Assembly (NCBI GenBank): GCA_015711875.1 | Contig: JACVJG010000091.1 | Location: 1 to 8,586 of the forward strand | DNA from: Candidatus Solincola jinzensis | Lineage (GTDB): Bacteria; Actinomycetota; Geothermincolia; Geothermincolales; RBG-13-55-18 | Length of the DNA stretch: 8,586 bases | Reading direction: 5' to 3' | In this document: positions 1 to 6,801 of the stretch, piece after piece | Layout of the letters: every line of letters starts with the position of its first letter | Numbering within the stretch: position 1 is the stretch's first letter | The notes under the pieces: model-generated | Seen by the model: only the letters and a program-made list of their open reading frames with translations | Databases searched by the model: none | Told to the model about the DNA's origin: nothing | Translations under genes and position numbers: made by a program

Positions 1-850
1 CATTGCCGTCATCCCCCGCAAGACGCACGTAGAGCCCCGCGTTCTTGCCCTCTCCCTGGTTTACGGTCCCCGAGACGCAGGCCACGCAGGGAGTGCCCAT
101 GGCCGCGAAGACGTCGCATCCCTGATGCAGGTGGCCGCGCCGGGGGGCGTGCCAGTCGTTGCTGAAGGAATGAGGGCCGTTCACCGGGAAGATGAAGTTG
201 CCGATGGGTGTCATCCTGGGGGTTCCGCCCCCGCCCGACTGCGCCAGCAGCTCCAATATCTCCTTGTTCACCGCCTCGAGGTATTTCTGCTGCTCCTGCA
301 GGGAGGCCTCCATGGCCTGCCGCTTGGCGTTCACCGCGGCGACCAACTGCATCTGTCTCGCCTCCTGCTCCTCCAGGGATCTCTGCCGCTGGCCGATCTC
401 GTCTCGCAGCCGCTTCATCTCCTGGAAGATCTCGGTGTCGCGGTTTCCGATATAGGAGAAGAAGTCATAGCGGGATAGCAGGTCGTCGAGGCTGGTGGCC
501 TCTATAAGCACCTCCAGTGAGGTGATCTCTCCCGACTTGTAGATGGAGCGCAGGCGCTCGTTGAGTATGGTGCGGGCGCGTTTGTAATCCGCCTGGGCCT
601 TTTCCAGCGCCAGGCGGTTCTCCTCCACCTGGGAGCGTATGAGTTCGTATTCGTTGACCGCCAGGGTGTAATCCTGGGCCAGCTTCTGGGATTCCGCCTT
701 CATGCTCTCGATCTGCCGGCGGACTCGCTCCGCCTCCGCCTGTTTCTCCTCCAGGGTGGCAGCTCCGGCTCGAAAGGGGATGGTGCCAAGAAAAAGCAGG
801 CACAGGACCAGGGCCGCCGTTATCCGCGATTTCATCATCGGTCTCGGCAA
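1..850 (-). CDS. M23 (LytM-type) peptidase with N-terminal coiled coil, secreted; 3' end outside window
   Basis: Probable cell-wall hydrolase or hydrolase activator, exported and acting on peptidoglycan cross-links. I translated this frame by hand; it is open through the left edge and gives 283 codons. Residues 1-30 form a signal peptide (basic start, hydrophobic stretch ALVLCLLFLG, likely cleavage after AGA). Residues about 31-215 are a Glu/Gln/Arg-rich coiled coil like those of EnvC and CwlO-type proteins. A short GGGG linker follows, then the M23 domain from about residue 222. H242 and D246 in HQGCD are the first two zinc ligands, followed by AAMGTPCVA as in the family. The C-terminal HxH motif lies outside the window, so activity cannot be judged. 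Start: TTG at 850 has GGGAGG (856-861) at 5-base spacing; the in-frame ATG at 838 sits 17 bases from it and is the alternative. A candidate promoter lies at 999-1028. The family call is firm; the exact substrate is unknown. Confidence 0.88.
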   Translation of the reverse strand, partial: MPRPMMKSRITAALVLCLLFLGTIPFRAGAATLEEKQAEAERVRRQIESMKAESQKLAQDYTLAVNEYELIRSQVEENRLALEKAQADYKRARTILNERLRSIYKSGEITSLEVLIEATSLDDLLSRYDFFSYIGNRDTEIFQEMKRLRDEIGQRQRSLEEQEARQMQLVAAVNAKRQAMEASLQEQQKYLEAVNKEILELLAQSGGGGTPRMTPIGNFIFPVNGPHSFSNDWHAPRRGHLHQGCDVFAAMGTPCVACVSGTVNQGEGKNAGLYVRLAGDDGN

Positions 851-998
851 CACAGCCTCCCGTCTTCATGCGGGCGGGGACACATCATCCCCACCTCCCC
901 ACGGGGATAATATAGCATACACCCGGCCCGGCGTTGATGCGCGGCGCCATGTGGGAAGGTCTTATCGGCGTCCCCCCGCGGTTTCTGTTGCTATAGTT

Positions 999-1028
999 AT
1001 TACATCATTTTATTGTTGATAATGTCAA
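999..1028 (-). promoter_or_regulatory. Candidate sigma-70-type promoter for the M23 peptidase gene
   Basis: On the minus strand a perfect TTGACA (plus-strand positions 1023-1028) is followed after 18 bases by TGTAAT (999-1004), a 5/6 match to the -10 consensus. It lies in an AT-rich island (about 981-1050) that stands out from the high-G+C surroundings. It would leave a leader of about 140 bases before the TTG start at 850. I recognise no riboswitch in that leader. The 851-1143 gap otherwise holds only G+C-rich sequence and the opposing promoter. Confidence 0.5.
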
Positions 1029-1068
1029 ATTAAGTAAATTATCGATATGATCCGGAGGCCTCGGCGTC

Positions 1069-1077
1069 TGCTACAAT
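1069..1077 (+). promoter_or_regulatory. Candidate extended -10 promoter for the ABC exporter genes
   Basis: TGCTACAAT fits the extended -10 pattern TGnTATAAT with one mismatch. No good -35 is seen 16-18 bases upstream, which is tolerable for extended -10 promoters. Transcription would start near 1085, about 60 bases before the GTG start at 1144. The same TGC-TANAAT form is seen before the CoA ligase gene at 3986-3994. Confidence 0.35.
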
Positions 1078-1143
1078 CGATGGCGTGGCCTGCTGGGGCG
1101 GGAAAGCCCGCGGCTGCTTGAACCGGAAGACCATGGAGGGGGC

Positions 1144-2061
1144 GTGGCGGCGATATCCCTGGTGAGGGTGGAAAAAGAATATGACGGCCTTCTCGCCTTG
1201 GCGGGGGTGAGCCTGGACATCGAGGCGGGGGAGACCTTCGGGCTTATCGGCCCCAACGGGGCGGGTAAGACCACCCTTATCCGCATCCTGTCCGGTCAGA
1301 CCACGCCCACGCGCGGTGAGATATTCTTCCAGGGCGAAAGAGTGGACGCCAGGCAGCGCGGATATCGCTCTCGCATCGGCCTGGTCCCCCAGGAACCCGC
1401 CGTCTATGGGCGGCTGACGGCGCGCGAGAACCTCGCCCTCATGGCCAGCCTCTACGGGATGGGCAGGGCGGCGTCCGCGGCCAAGGTGGAGGAGCTGCTG
1501 GCATGGTCGGGCCTGGAGGAACACGCCGAGAGGCAGGCGCGCTTTTTCTCGCGCGGCATGCTGCAACGCTTGAGCCTGGCCATGGGCTTGATCCATGCGC
1601 CGGAGATCGTTTTCATGGACGAGCCTACTTCCGGGCTCGACCCGGAGGCGCGAAGCGCCCTCTGGGAGCTCATCGCTCGCCTGTCCGAGGAGGGGAAAAC
1701 GGTACTGGTCACCACCCATAACATGGAGGAGGCCGACCACATCTGCTCGCGCATCGCCATTCTGGTGAAGGGTCGCGTGAGGGAGGTGGGGAGGCCGCGC
1801 GAGATAAAGGGCCTGCTGGGAACCGACAGGCTGGAGCTGCGCCTGGAAGAAGGCGGCGAGGCGCTTCTGCGCGAGGTCTGCGAGCGCATGGGGCTTTACT
1901 GCGGGAAGGAGGGGGATCTCTTCGTGGTGACCGGCGAGGACGTCCCCGGCAAGCTGCCCCGTATCGCCTCGGGCCTGTCCGGCTCGCTGCGCGACCTGCG
2001 CTACCGCGAAGTCACCCTTGAGGACGCTTTTCTGCGCTTCATGCGGGAGGTGGGGGAATGA
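1144..2061 (+). CDS. ABC-2 exporter ATP-binding protein (DrrA/NatA/CcmA-like)
   Basis: Cytoplasmic ATPase subunit of an ABC-2 exporter, hydrolysing ATP to drive the permease encoded just downstream. The 305 residues carry all the nucleotide-binding motifs: Walker A GPNGAGKTT (36-44), Q-loop Q83 in VPQEP, signature FSRGMLQR (135-142), Walker B IVFMDEP with E160, D-loop SGLD (163-166) and switch H192. The C-terminal 80 or so residues, ending in LEDAFLRFM, form the extension usual in this subgroup. The length is normal. The GTG start at 1144 has GGAGGGGG directly upstream; the ATG at 1133 is out of frame. The stop overlaps the permease start as ATGA, implying translational coupling. The substrate cannot be read from the sequence: drug, lipid, ion or peptide export are all possible. 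Confidence 0.93.
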   Translation: MAAISLVRVEKEYDGLLALAGVSLDIEAGETFGLIGPNGAGKTTLIRILSGQTTPTRGEIFFQGERVDARQRGYRSRIGLVPQEPAVYGRLTARENLALMASLYGMGRAASAAKVEELLAWSGLEEHAERQARFFSRGMLQRLSLAMGLIHAPEIVFMDEPTSGLDPEARSALWELIARLSEEGKTVLVTTHNMEEADHICSRIAILVKGRVREVGRPREIKGLLGTDRLELRLEEGGEALLREVCERMGLYCGKEGDLFVVTGEDVPGKLPRIASGLSGSLRDLRYREVTLEDAFLRFMREVGE

Positions 2062-3752
2062 GGGGATGGAGGGCTTTGTTCGTGAAAGACGGCAAGCTCA
2101 TCCTGCGCAATCGCCTGCTTCTGGTGGTGCTGGTGATCTACCCCTTCCTGATCATGGGGATCATAGGGGCGGCTTTCTATGACGCGGGCCGCCCCGTTCC
2201 ACTTGCATTGGTCAATCTGGACCGCGCGGATGCGGGGGAGGCGGCTTGGTTGGGGGCCACCACGGACTCCGCCGCGGCATTGGAAAGGCGTTTTCGCCGC
2301 AGGGCGGTGAGGGTGGAGGAATTCGGGAGTCGCGGGGAAGCCGAGGAGGCGCTGGCTTCCGGACGGGTGAGCATGTTGTTCGTCGTGTGCGAAGGTGGCG
2401 AGCCGTCTTCCTGGCTGGGCGCGGACCTAGTGAGCGACTTGCTGGAACAGACCCTGGAAGACCTGCGTGCCAGCGCTACGACGCGTGATTATTCCTCCCT
2501 CGAGGAGGCCTTGGGGAGGCGTGGGGAAGAGGAGAACGACCTCCTGGTGGCCCTGCGCGAGGAGGATTATCCCCACATAGGCGAGAGCATCTGGCTTGAC
2601 CGCGAAAGCTACGACGCCGCCGCCCTCATAACCAGGTTCTCCTCCGGGGTGGCGGAGTTGACGTCATATCGCGGCGAGGGGGAAGCTCGCGAGGCCCTGG
2701 CAAGGGGGAGGGTCGACGCGGTCATCGTGCTGCCGCGGGCTTTCGTCTACCGCCTGAAAACCCTCAACGAGACGGCGAGGGTGCCGGTGGTGATCGACCA
2801 GTCCAATCTGGTCAAGGCGGAGTTCGCGGAGACCAGCATCAGGGGATTCCTCTCGCGCGTCAAGGACGGCGTGGCGGAAGAGAAGATGCGGGCGGTGGTG
2901 GCCGGCCTTTACGTGCTGGTGACGGGCGGGGATTTTTTCGGCACCGAGGTGGTGGGGCTGGAGCAGATAAGGAAGAACCTGGAAACCATAAAAAGCGCCC
3001 TCGCCGAGCGGCCGGAGCTCGCAGAGCTGGTGGAGGGAGGCATCGACCTGGCGACCACGGTCATCGAGGACGTGGAAGAGGCGGCCGATTACCTCAAGGG
3101 CACCGCCCTCCCCATCGAGCTGGACATATCCTCGACGGCGGGAAGGCCGCTTTCCGCCCGCGACGCCGCCGTGCCCGCCCTTATTGCTCTCTCCATACTC
3201 TGGACGGGGGTGTTGAGCGGGGCCATCCTCATGGTGGTCGAGGACGAGGAGGGTATGCGCGCGAGGATTGCCCTCACGGAAACCGGTTCCCTCGCCCTGG
3301 TGGGGTCGAAGCTTCTCCTCGCCACGGTGGTGGTTTTCGCGCAGTCCGCGGTGATGTTGGTGCTGGCGGTCGCCGTTTTCGGGGTATTCGCCTCCAGCGC
3401 TCTCCTCGCCCTGCTGGTCATCGCCGCGGCTTCCTTCTCTTGCATCGGCATCGGCCTGGTCATCGCCGCTTTCGCGCGTCAGGTGGCTGGGGCGGTGATC
3501 ATGAGCGTTCTGGTCAGCTTCCCGCTTATCTTCGTAACCGGGGCGGTGTACCCGCTCTCTCAGATGCCGTCCTTCATGCAGTGGACAGCGCGCGCGTTGC
3601 CCCTTACCTATGCCATCGACGCCCTCTCCGGCGTGATGCTCAGGGGAGAGGGGTTGCCGGACGTGGCGGGGAGGATAGCGATCCTGGCGGCCTTCGGGGT
3701 GGCCCTTCTGGCGGCGGGCTCCCTCCTGGCGCGCCGGCGGGAAAGGGATTGA
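2058..3752 (+). CDS. ABC-2 exporter permease with large extracytoplasmic domain
   Basis: Membrane subunit paired with the ATPase encoded upstream (4-base overlap at 2058-2061). The 564 residues have the usual ABC-2 plan: a cytoplasmic start (KDGKLILRNR), TM1 at about 20-40, a long extracytoplasmic region at about 41-365, then about six hydrophobic segments from 368 to 557. These include the typical late segment GAVYPLSQMPSFMQW and the PLTYAIDAL motif, and the protein ends in a basic ARRRERD tail. The extracytoplasmic region is longer than usual because a module is present twice: residues 89-110 and 204-226 align with 10 identities in the 16 positions from 89 and 204 (shared EALA-GRV). The second copy, with DAVIVLP, looks like the canonical one. 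The protein is complete with no frameshift. No terminator is evident after the stop. The transported molecule is unknown. Confidence 0.9.
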   Translation: MRGWRALFVKDGKLILRNRLLLVVLVIYPFLIMGIIGAAFYDAGRPVPLALVNLDRADAGEAAWLGATTDSAAALERRFRRRAVRVEEFGSRGEAEEALASGRVSMLFVVCEGGEPSSWLGADLVSDLLEQTLEDLRASATTRDYSSLEEALGRRGEEENDLLVALREEDYPHIGESIWLDRESYDAAALITRFSSGVAELTSYRGEGEAREALARGRVDAVIVLPRAFVYRLKTLNETARVPVVIDQSNLVKAEFAETSIRGFLSRVKDGVAEEKMRAVVAGLYVLVTGGDFFGTEVVGLEQIRKNLETIKSALAERPELAELVEGGIDLATTVIEDVEEAADYLKGTALPIELDISSTAGRPLSARDAAVPALIALSILWTGVLSGAILMVVEDEEGMRARIALTETGSLALVGSKLLLATVVVFAQSAVMLVLAVAVFGVFASSALLALLVIAAASFSCIGIGLVIAAFARQVAGAVIMSVLVSFPLIFVTGAVYPLSQMPSFMQWTARALPLTYAIDALSGVMLRGEGLPDVAGRIAILAAFGVALLAAGSLLARRRERD

Positions 3753-3985
3753 GGAGGACAGGGGGGAGCGGCCGTGGCCTTCGCCGGTCCCTTTTGTAAA
3801 GGCGCTTCCCGCGCGCTTCGTCGGGAGGCGGTCGTGAGCGCGCCTCGGCGCGGCGATGGCTGCGGCCGCCGCCGCTGTGCTTGAGGCGTTGATGTGGGCA
3901 AGGCTCCCTGCGCGAGAGAGCTCGTAAATGCGGGGCTTGAAGGGGTTCCGGCGTTCCCGGCCGTCCTTTCCGTGGTAGGTCCTTG

Positions 3986-3994
3986 TGCTAAAAT
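3986..3994 (+). promoter_or_regulatory. Candidate extended -10 promoter for the paaK operon
   Basis: TGCTAAAAT at 3986-3994 is an extended -10 element 36 bases before the ATG of the CoA ligase gene, with no clear -35. The rest of the 278-base gap (3753-4030) is G+C-rich. I see in it only two short weak inverted repeats (3790-3802 and 3839-3852), neither followed by a T-run, and no small gene. Confidence 0.42.
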
Positions 3995-4030
3995 TACCCT
4001 GAGTTCAGGCGGTGGAAAGAGGGGAGAGCA

Positions 4031-5329
4031 ATGGAGTATTTCAATCAAGTAGAGATCATGGAGCGCGGCGAGCTGGAGGAGCTGAAGCTGCGGAGGCTGC
4101 GGGAGACGGTGGAGCGCCTGTACCGCCAGGTGCCGTTCTACAGGCGGAAGCTGGACGAGGTCGGCTTTCAACCCGGGGACCTGAAAAGCCTTGATGACTT
4201 GGAAAAACTTCCCTTTACCACCAAGGATGACCTGCGTGACAACTATCCCTTCGGGCTCTTCGCGGTGCCCATGCGCGACATCGTGAGGATACACGCCTCC
4301 AGCGGGACCACAGGCAAGCCCACGGTGGTGGGATATACCGCTTCCGATATCAGGGTATGGGCGGACCTAGTGGCGCGCACCATCGTCGCCGCGGGCGGCA
4401 CCCCGGACGACATCGTGCATGTGGCCTACGGATACGGGCTTTTCACCGGGGGGCTGGGCCTGCACTACGGTGCGGAGATGCTGGGCGCCACCGCCTTGCC
4501 CATGTCCGGGGGCAACACCAAAAGACAGGTCCGCCTGATGGTAGATTTCGGCAGCACCATCCTCTGTTGCACCCCCTCCTACGCCCTCAACATCGCCGAG
4601 GTGATGCGAGAGATGGGCGTGCCCAGAGAGCAGGTGAGGCTGAGATCCGGGATCCTGGGCGCGGAGCCGTGGTCGGACGAGATGCGCCGCCAGATAGAGG
4701 AGGAGCTCTCCATATCCGCCCATGACATCTACGGGCTCTCCGAGGTGGTGGGGCCGGGTGTCTCCATAGAATGCGGCGAGAAGAAGGGGCTGCACGTCTT
4801 CGAGGACTGCTTCATCCCCGAGATCATCGATCCCGGGAGCGGCAAGGTACTGCCGCCGGGCGAGAAAGGGGAGCTGGTTTTCACCAACATCAACAAGGAG
4901 GGGCTGGCGCTGCTGCGCTACCGCACCCGCGATATCTCGCGCCTCATGGTCGAGGAGTGTCCCTGCGGGCGCACCCACGTGCGCATGGAGAGGGTGACGG
5001 GGCGCACCGACGACATGCTCATCATCCGCGGCGTCAACGTCTTCCCCTCGCAGGTGGAGATGGTGCTCATGCAGATACCGGGGTTGAGCCCCCATTACCA
5101 GCTGGTGGTGGACCGCGTGGACAACCTCGACGTGCTGGAGGTGCAGGTGGAGGTGTCGCCGCAGATCTTCTCCGACGAGATCAAGCGCCTGGAGGAGCTG
5201 GAGAGGAGGATCCGGGAAGAGGTGCAGAGCTACCTCGGGGTGGGGGTGAAGGTGCGGCTCATGGAGCCGCGCTCCATCCAGCGATCCGAGGGCAAGGCGG
5301 TGAGGGTCATCGACAGGCGGAAGATTTAG
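4031..5329 (+). CDS. paaK: Phenylacetate-CoA ligase family (aryl-acid CoA ligase)
   Basis: Adenylate-forming enzyme: aryl acid + ATP + CoA gives aryl-CoA + AMP + pyrophosphate, in the cytoplasm. The 432 residues match the usual PaaK length. Motifs: phosphate loop [10 protein letters not shown] (89-98), YGLSE (234-238), TRD (299-301, the adenylate ribose contact), a CPCGR pair (C310, C312) typical of this branch, the hinge and start of the C-terminal domain GRTDD (324-328), and SEGKA with K422 near the end, the position of the catalytic lysine. Nothing essential is missing. Start: ATG at 4031 follows GAGGGGAG. It heads a tight unit with the ACT-domain gene 12 bases on. In anaerobes such ligases often sit beside ACT proteins and act in aromatic amino-acid breakdown (phenylacetate or indoleacetate). 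The exact acid is not determined; confidence is high for the family, moderate for phenylacetate. Confidence 0.93.
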   Translation: MEYFNQVEIMERGELEELKLRRLRETVERLYRQVPFYRRKLDEVGFQPGDLKSLDDLEKLPFTTKDDLRDNYPFGLFAVPMRDIVRIHASSGTTGKPTVVGYTASDIRVWADLVARTIVAAGGTPDDIVHVAYGYGLFTGGLGLHYGAEMLGATALPMSGGNTKRQVRLMVDFGSTILCCTPSYALNIAEVMREMGVPREQVRLRSGILGAEPWSDEMRRQIEEELSISAHDIYGLSEVVGPGVSIECGEKKGLHVFEDCFIPEIIDPGSGKVLPPGEKGELVFTNINKEGLALLRYRTRDISRLMVEECPCGRTHVRMERVTGRTDDMLIIRGVNVFPSQVEMVLMQIPGLSPHYQLVVDRVDNLDVLEVQVEVSPQIFSDEIKRLEELERRIREEVQSYLGVGVKVRLMEPRSIQRSEGKAVRVIDRRKI

Positions 5330-5335
5330 GAGGTG
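5328..5335 (+). promoter_or_regulatory. Ribosome binding site that decides the ACT gene start
   Basis: AGGAGGTG, a near-perfect Shine-Dalgarno, spans the ligase stop codon and covers the in-frame GTG at 5333. That GTG therefore cannot use it. The TTG at 5342 lies 8 bases after AGGAGG and is the better start. Confidence 0.7.
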
Positions 5336-5341
5336 GCGGAG

Positions 5342-5773
5342 TTGAAGGTAAGGCAGGTCTCCATATTCCTCGAGAACAAGTCCGGCCGCCTCTACGAGGT
5401 GTGCAGGTGCCTGGCGGACGCGGGGGTGAACATCAGGGCGCTCTCCATAGCGGAGACGGCGGACTACGGCGTGCTGCGGCTCATCGTCAACGACCCCGAC
5501 GCCGCCATGAAGGCGGTGAGCGAGAAGGGGTTCACGGTGAGCGAAACGGAGGTCATCGCCGTGGAGGTGCCGGATGAGCCGGGAGGGCTGGCCGGAGTGC
5601 TGGCGCCCCTTTACGACGCCAACGTGAACATAGAGTATATCTATTGCTTCGTTGAGAAAAGCGGCAGCAGCGCCATCGTGGTCTTCCGCGTGGAGCAGCT
5701 GGACGCCGCCATCAGGGCACTGCAGGGCGGAGGCTACAAGGTGATGCGCGAGGAGGACGTATACCGTATCTGA
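5342..5773 (+). CDS. Tandem ACT-domain protein, probable amino-acid sensor
   Basis: A small cytoplasmic regulatory protein made of two ACT domains, with no enzymatic domain. From the TTG start it has 143 residues. ACT1 covers about 3-66 (VSIFLENKSGRL, with the turn glycine G15, then LADAGVNIRAL) and ACT2 about 71-139 (VEVPDEPGGLAGVL, then YDANVNIEYI). The DAGVNI/DANVNI repeats show the tandem. ACT pairs commonly bind amino acids at the domain interface. Stand-alone tandem ACT proteins of this type recur next to PaaK-like ligases, so control of the ligase or of aromatic amino-acid metabolism is a reasonable inference, not proven here. The alternative GTG at 5333 would add three residues but lies inside the ribosome binding site. 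The gene is complete, 12 bases after the ligase stop. Confidence 0.9.
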   Translation: MKVRQVSIFLENKSGRLYEVCRCLADAGVNIRALSIAETADYGVLRLIVNDPDAAMKAVSEKGFTVSETEVIAVEVPDEPGGLAGVLAPLYDANVNIEYIYCFVEKSGSSAIVVFRVEQLDAAIRALQGGGYKVMREEDVYRI

Positions 5774-5794
5774 GAAGCGCGAAAGGGGGAGGAA

Positions 5795-6214
5795 TTGCCG
5801 GTCTATACCTCAACCCTCGAGCTGTCCACGCGGGGGGATTGCGAGATCGTGGATATCACCGAGCGCGTGCAGGAGGAGGTCTCACGCACCCCGCTTTCCA
5901 ACGGGCTGGTGACGGTTTTCGTCCCCGGCTCCACCGGTGGGGTCATAACCCTGGAATATGAGCCCGGACTGGTGAGCGACCTAAAGGAGGCCTTCGAGCG
6001 TCTGGTGCCTCGCGACCTCCCCTATCGCCACGACCGGGCGTGGCGCGACGGGAACGGCCACTCCCATGTGCGCGCCACCCTCGCGGGACCATCGCTGTCA
6101 GTGCCCCTGCGCGAGGGCAGGCTGGCTCTGGGCACCTGGCAGCAGATCGCCTTCGTGGATTTCGACAACCGCTCCAGGCGCAGGGTGCTCATAGTGCAGG
6201 TGATGGGAGACTGA
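5795..6214 (+). CDS. yjbQ: YjbQ/UPF0047 family protein (secondary thiamine-phosphate synthase-like)
   Basis: The 139 residues match the single-domain UPF0047 family in length and motifs. These include the strand GLVTVFVPGSTGGV (37-50), the conserved region H79-D-R-A-W and DGNGHSH (85-91) with its histidines, the VP after it, and GTWQQI (113-118) before the FVDFD strand. Family members have been reported to have weak thiamine-phosphate synthase activity, but their cellular role is unsettled. The histidines and GTWQ are thought to form the active site. The TTG at 5795 is the only usable start: the in-frame stop at 5771-5773 lies just upstream and GGGGGAGG directly precedes the codon. The gap to the ACT gene is 21 bases, so it is probably in the same transcript. 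Its link to aryl-CoA metabolism is unclear. Confidence 0.9.
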   Translation: MPVYTSTLELSTRGDCEIVDITERVQEEVSRTPLSNGLVTVFVPGSTGGVITLEYEPGLVSDLKEAFERLVPRDLPYRHDRAWRDGNGHSHVRATLAGPSLSVPLREGRLALGTWQQIAFVDFDNRSRRRVLIVQVMGD

Positions 6215-6300
6215 GGGGGAGAAAAAAGATAGCTCGACGGAGAAAGCGGAGGGGGAGCGCGGGACGCAGCCGTCCGGTGGGGAGCGGAAGGCAGTCCCAG

Positions 6301-6768
6301 ATGTATTTCTGGGCCTTGACCTTCCCCTTTTATGCAGCAATGGTTCTTCTCTATCGCTTTTTCCTGCACGGGTTCGTGGAGGATATCATCCACCGGCAGC
6401 TTTTAGGCCTTTCCCGCTCCTTCGGCCTGGCCCTCTCCCTCGCCGCTTACCTGTTGACACTATGCATCCCCCCTTTTTTGCTGGGACGGCGAAATCCCTA
6501 CCATCCCGTTTGGAGTGGCCTGGAATGCCTGACGGTGTACGCGGCGACGGCGGCGGTGGTGGGCTGGCTGTGCGCGCTTTTCGCCTCCGACGGTTGGAGA
6601 GCCCTGGGAGCGCTGGTGGCGGGCGGGGAGGCATGGGCTGCGGTGGGATCATTGCTGGTGGTCTCGGGGGCCTTCCTGGGAGCGGCCGCCGCCGGAAGCA
6701 GGAGCACTGGGACTCGCGGTCAAGGGGCTAGGAGGGCAACGAGACGCGGTAGCCATGCCGGAGATTAG
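6301..6768 (+). CDS. Small four-helix membrane protein, function unknown
   Basis: I do not recognise this protein. From ATG at 6301 it has 155 residues with four hydrophobic stretches: about 2-22 (aromatic-rich), 41-62, 74-95 and 112-132. A basic tail with three Arg-rich spots (137-149) follows, and RRNPYHPVW sits in the loop after helix 2. No catalytic motif is visible. The same frame stays open upstream to 6040, but that part overlaps yjbQ in another frame and is Arg/Gly-rich shadow sequence; the membrane character begins at 6301. A GGAAGG at 6286-6291 lies 9 bases before the ATG. An in-frame GTG at 6277 is a weaker alternative. The 86-base gap after yjbQ shows no promoter or terminator, so it is probably the last gene of the paaK unit. 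It converges on the M28 gene, 33 bases apart. Confidence 0.65.
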   Translation: MYFWALTFPFYAAMVLLYRFFLHGFVEDIIHRQLLGLSRSFGLALSLAAYLLTLCIPPFLLGRRNPYHPVWSGLECLTVYAATAAVVGWLCALFASDGWRALGALVAGGEAWAAVGSLLVVSGAFLGAAAAGSRSTGTRGQGARRATRRGSHAGD

Positions 6769-6801
6769 GAATGGCGACGAGGGAGGAGCAGGCGCAGACG
6801 C

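Noticed and set aside
851..1000. Possible c-di-AMP (ydaO) riboswitch in the M23 gene leader, as found before some cell-wall hydrolase genes
   Set aside because: The conserved blocks of that riboswitch, such as GGGGUUAAUC and CCGACAGCUAAC, are absent on the minus strand here.
1546..1569. ABC signature FSRGMLQR instead of LSGGQ
   Set aside because: This degenerate signature is common in the ABC-2 exporter ATPases of the NatA/CcmA type; the other motifs are intact.
3790..3802. Inverted repeat CCTTTTGTAAAGG after the permease gene
   Set aside because: Only a 5-base stem with a 3-base loop and no T-run, so it does not support a terminator.
3839..3852. Hairpin CGCGC-CTCG-GCGCG between permease and paaK
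   Set aside because: Short stem in very G+C-rich sequence with no T-run; expected by chance.
3608..4294. Long minus-strand open frame across the permease end and paaK start
   Set aside because: It overlaps two well-supported genes, has low-complexity Ala/Pro/Arg content and matches no recognisable family; it is a G+C-driven shadow.
6040..6300. Upstream extension of the small membrane protein
   Set aside because: The extension overlaps yjbQ in another frame and is Arg/Gly-rich with no membrane or domain character; ATG at 6301 has a fitting ribosome binding site.
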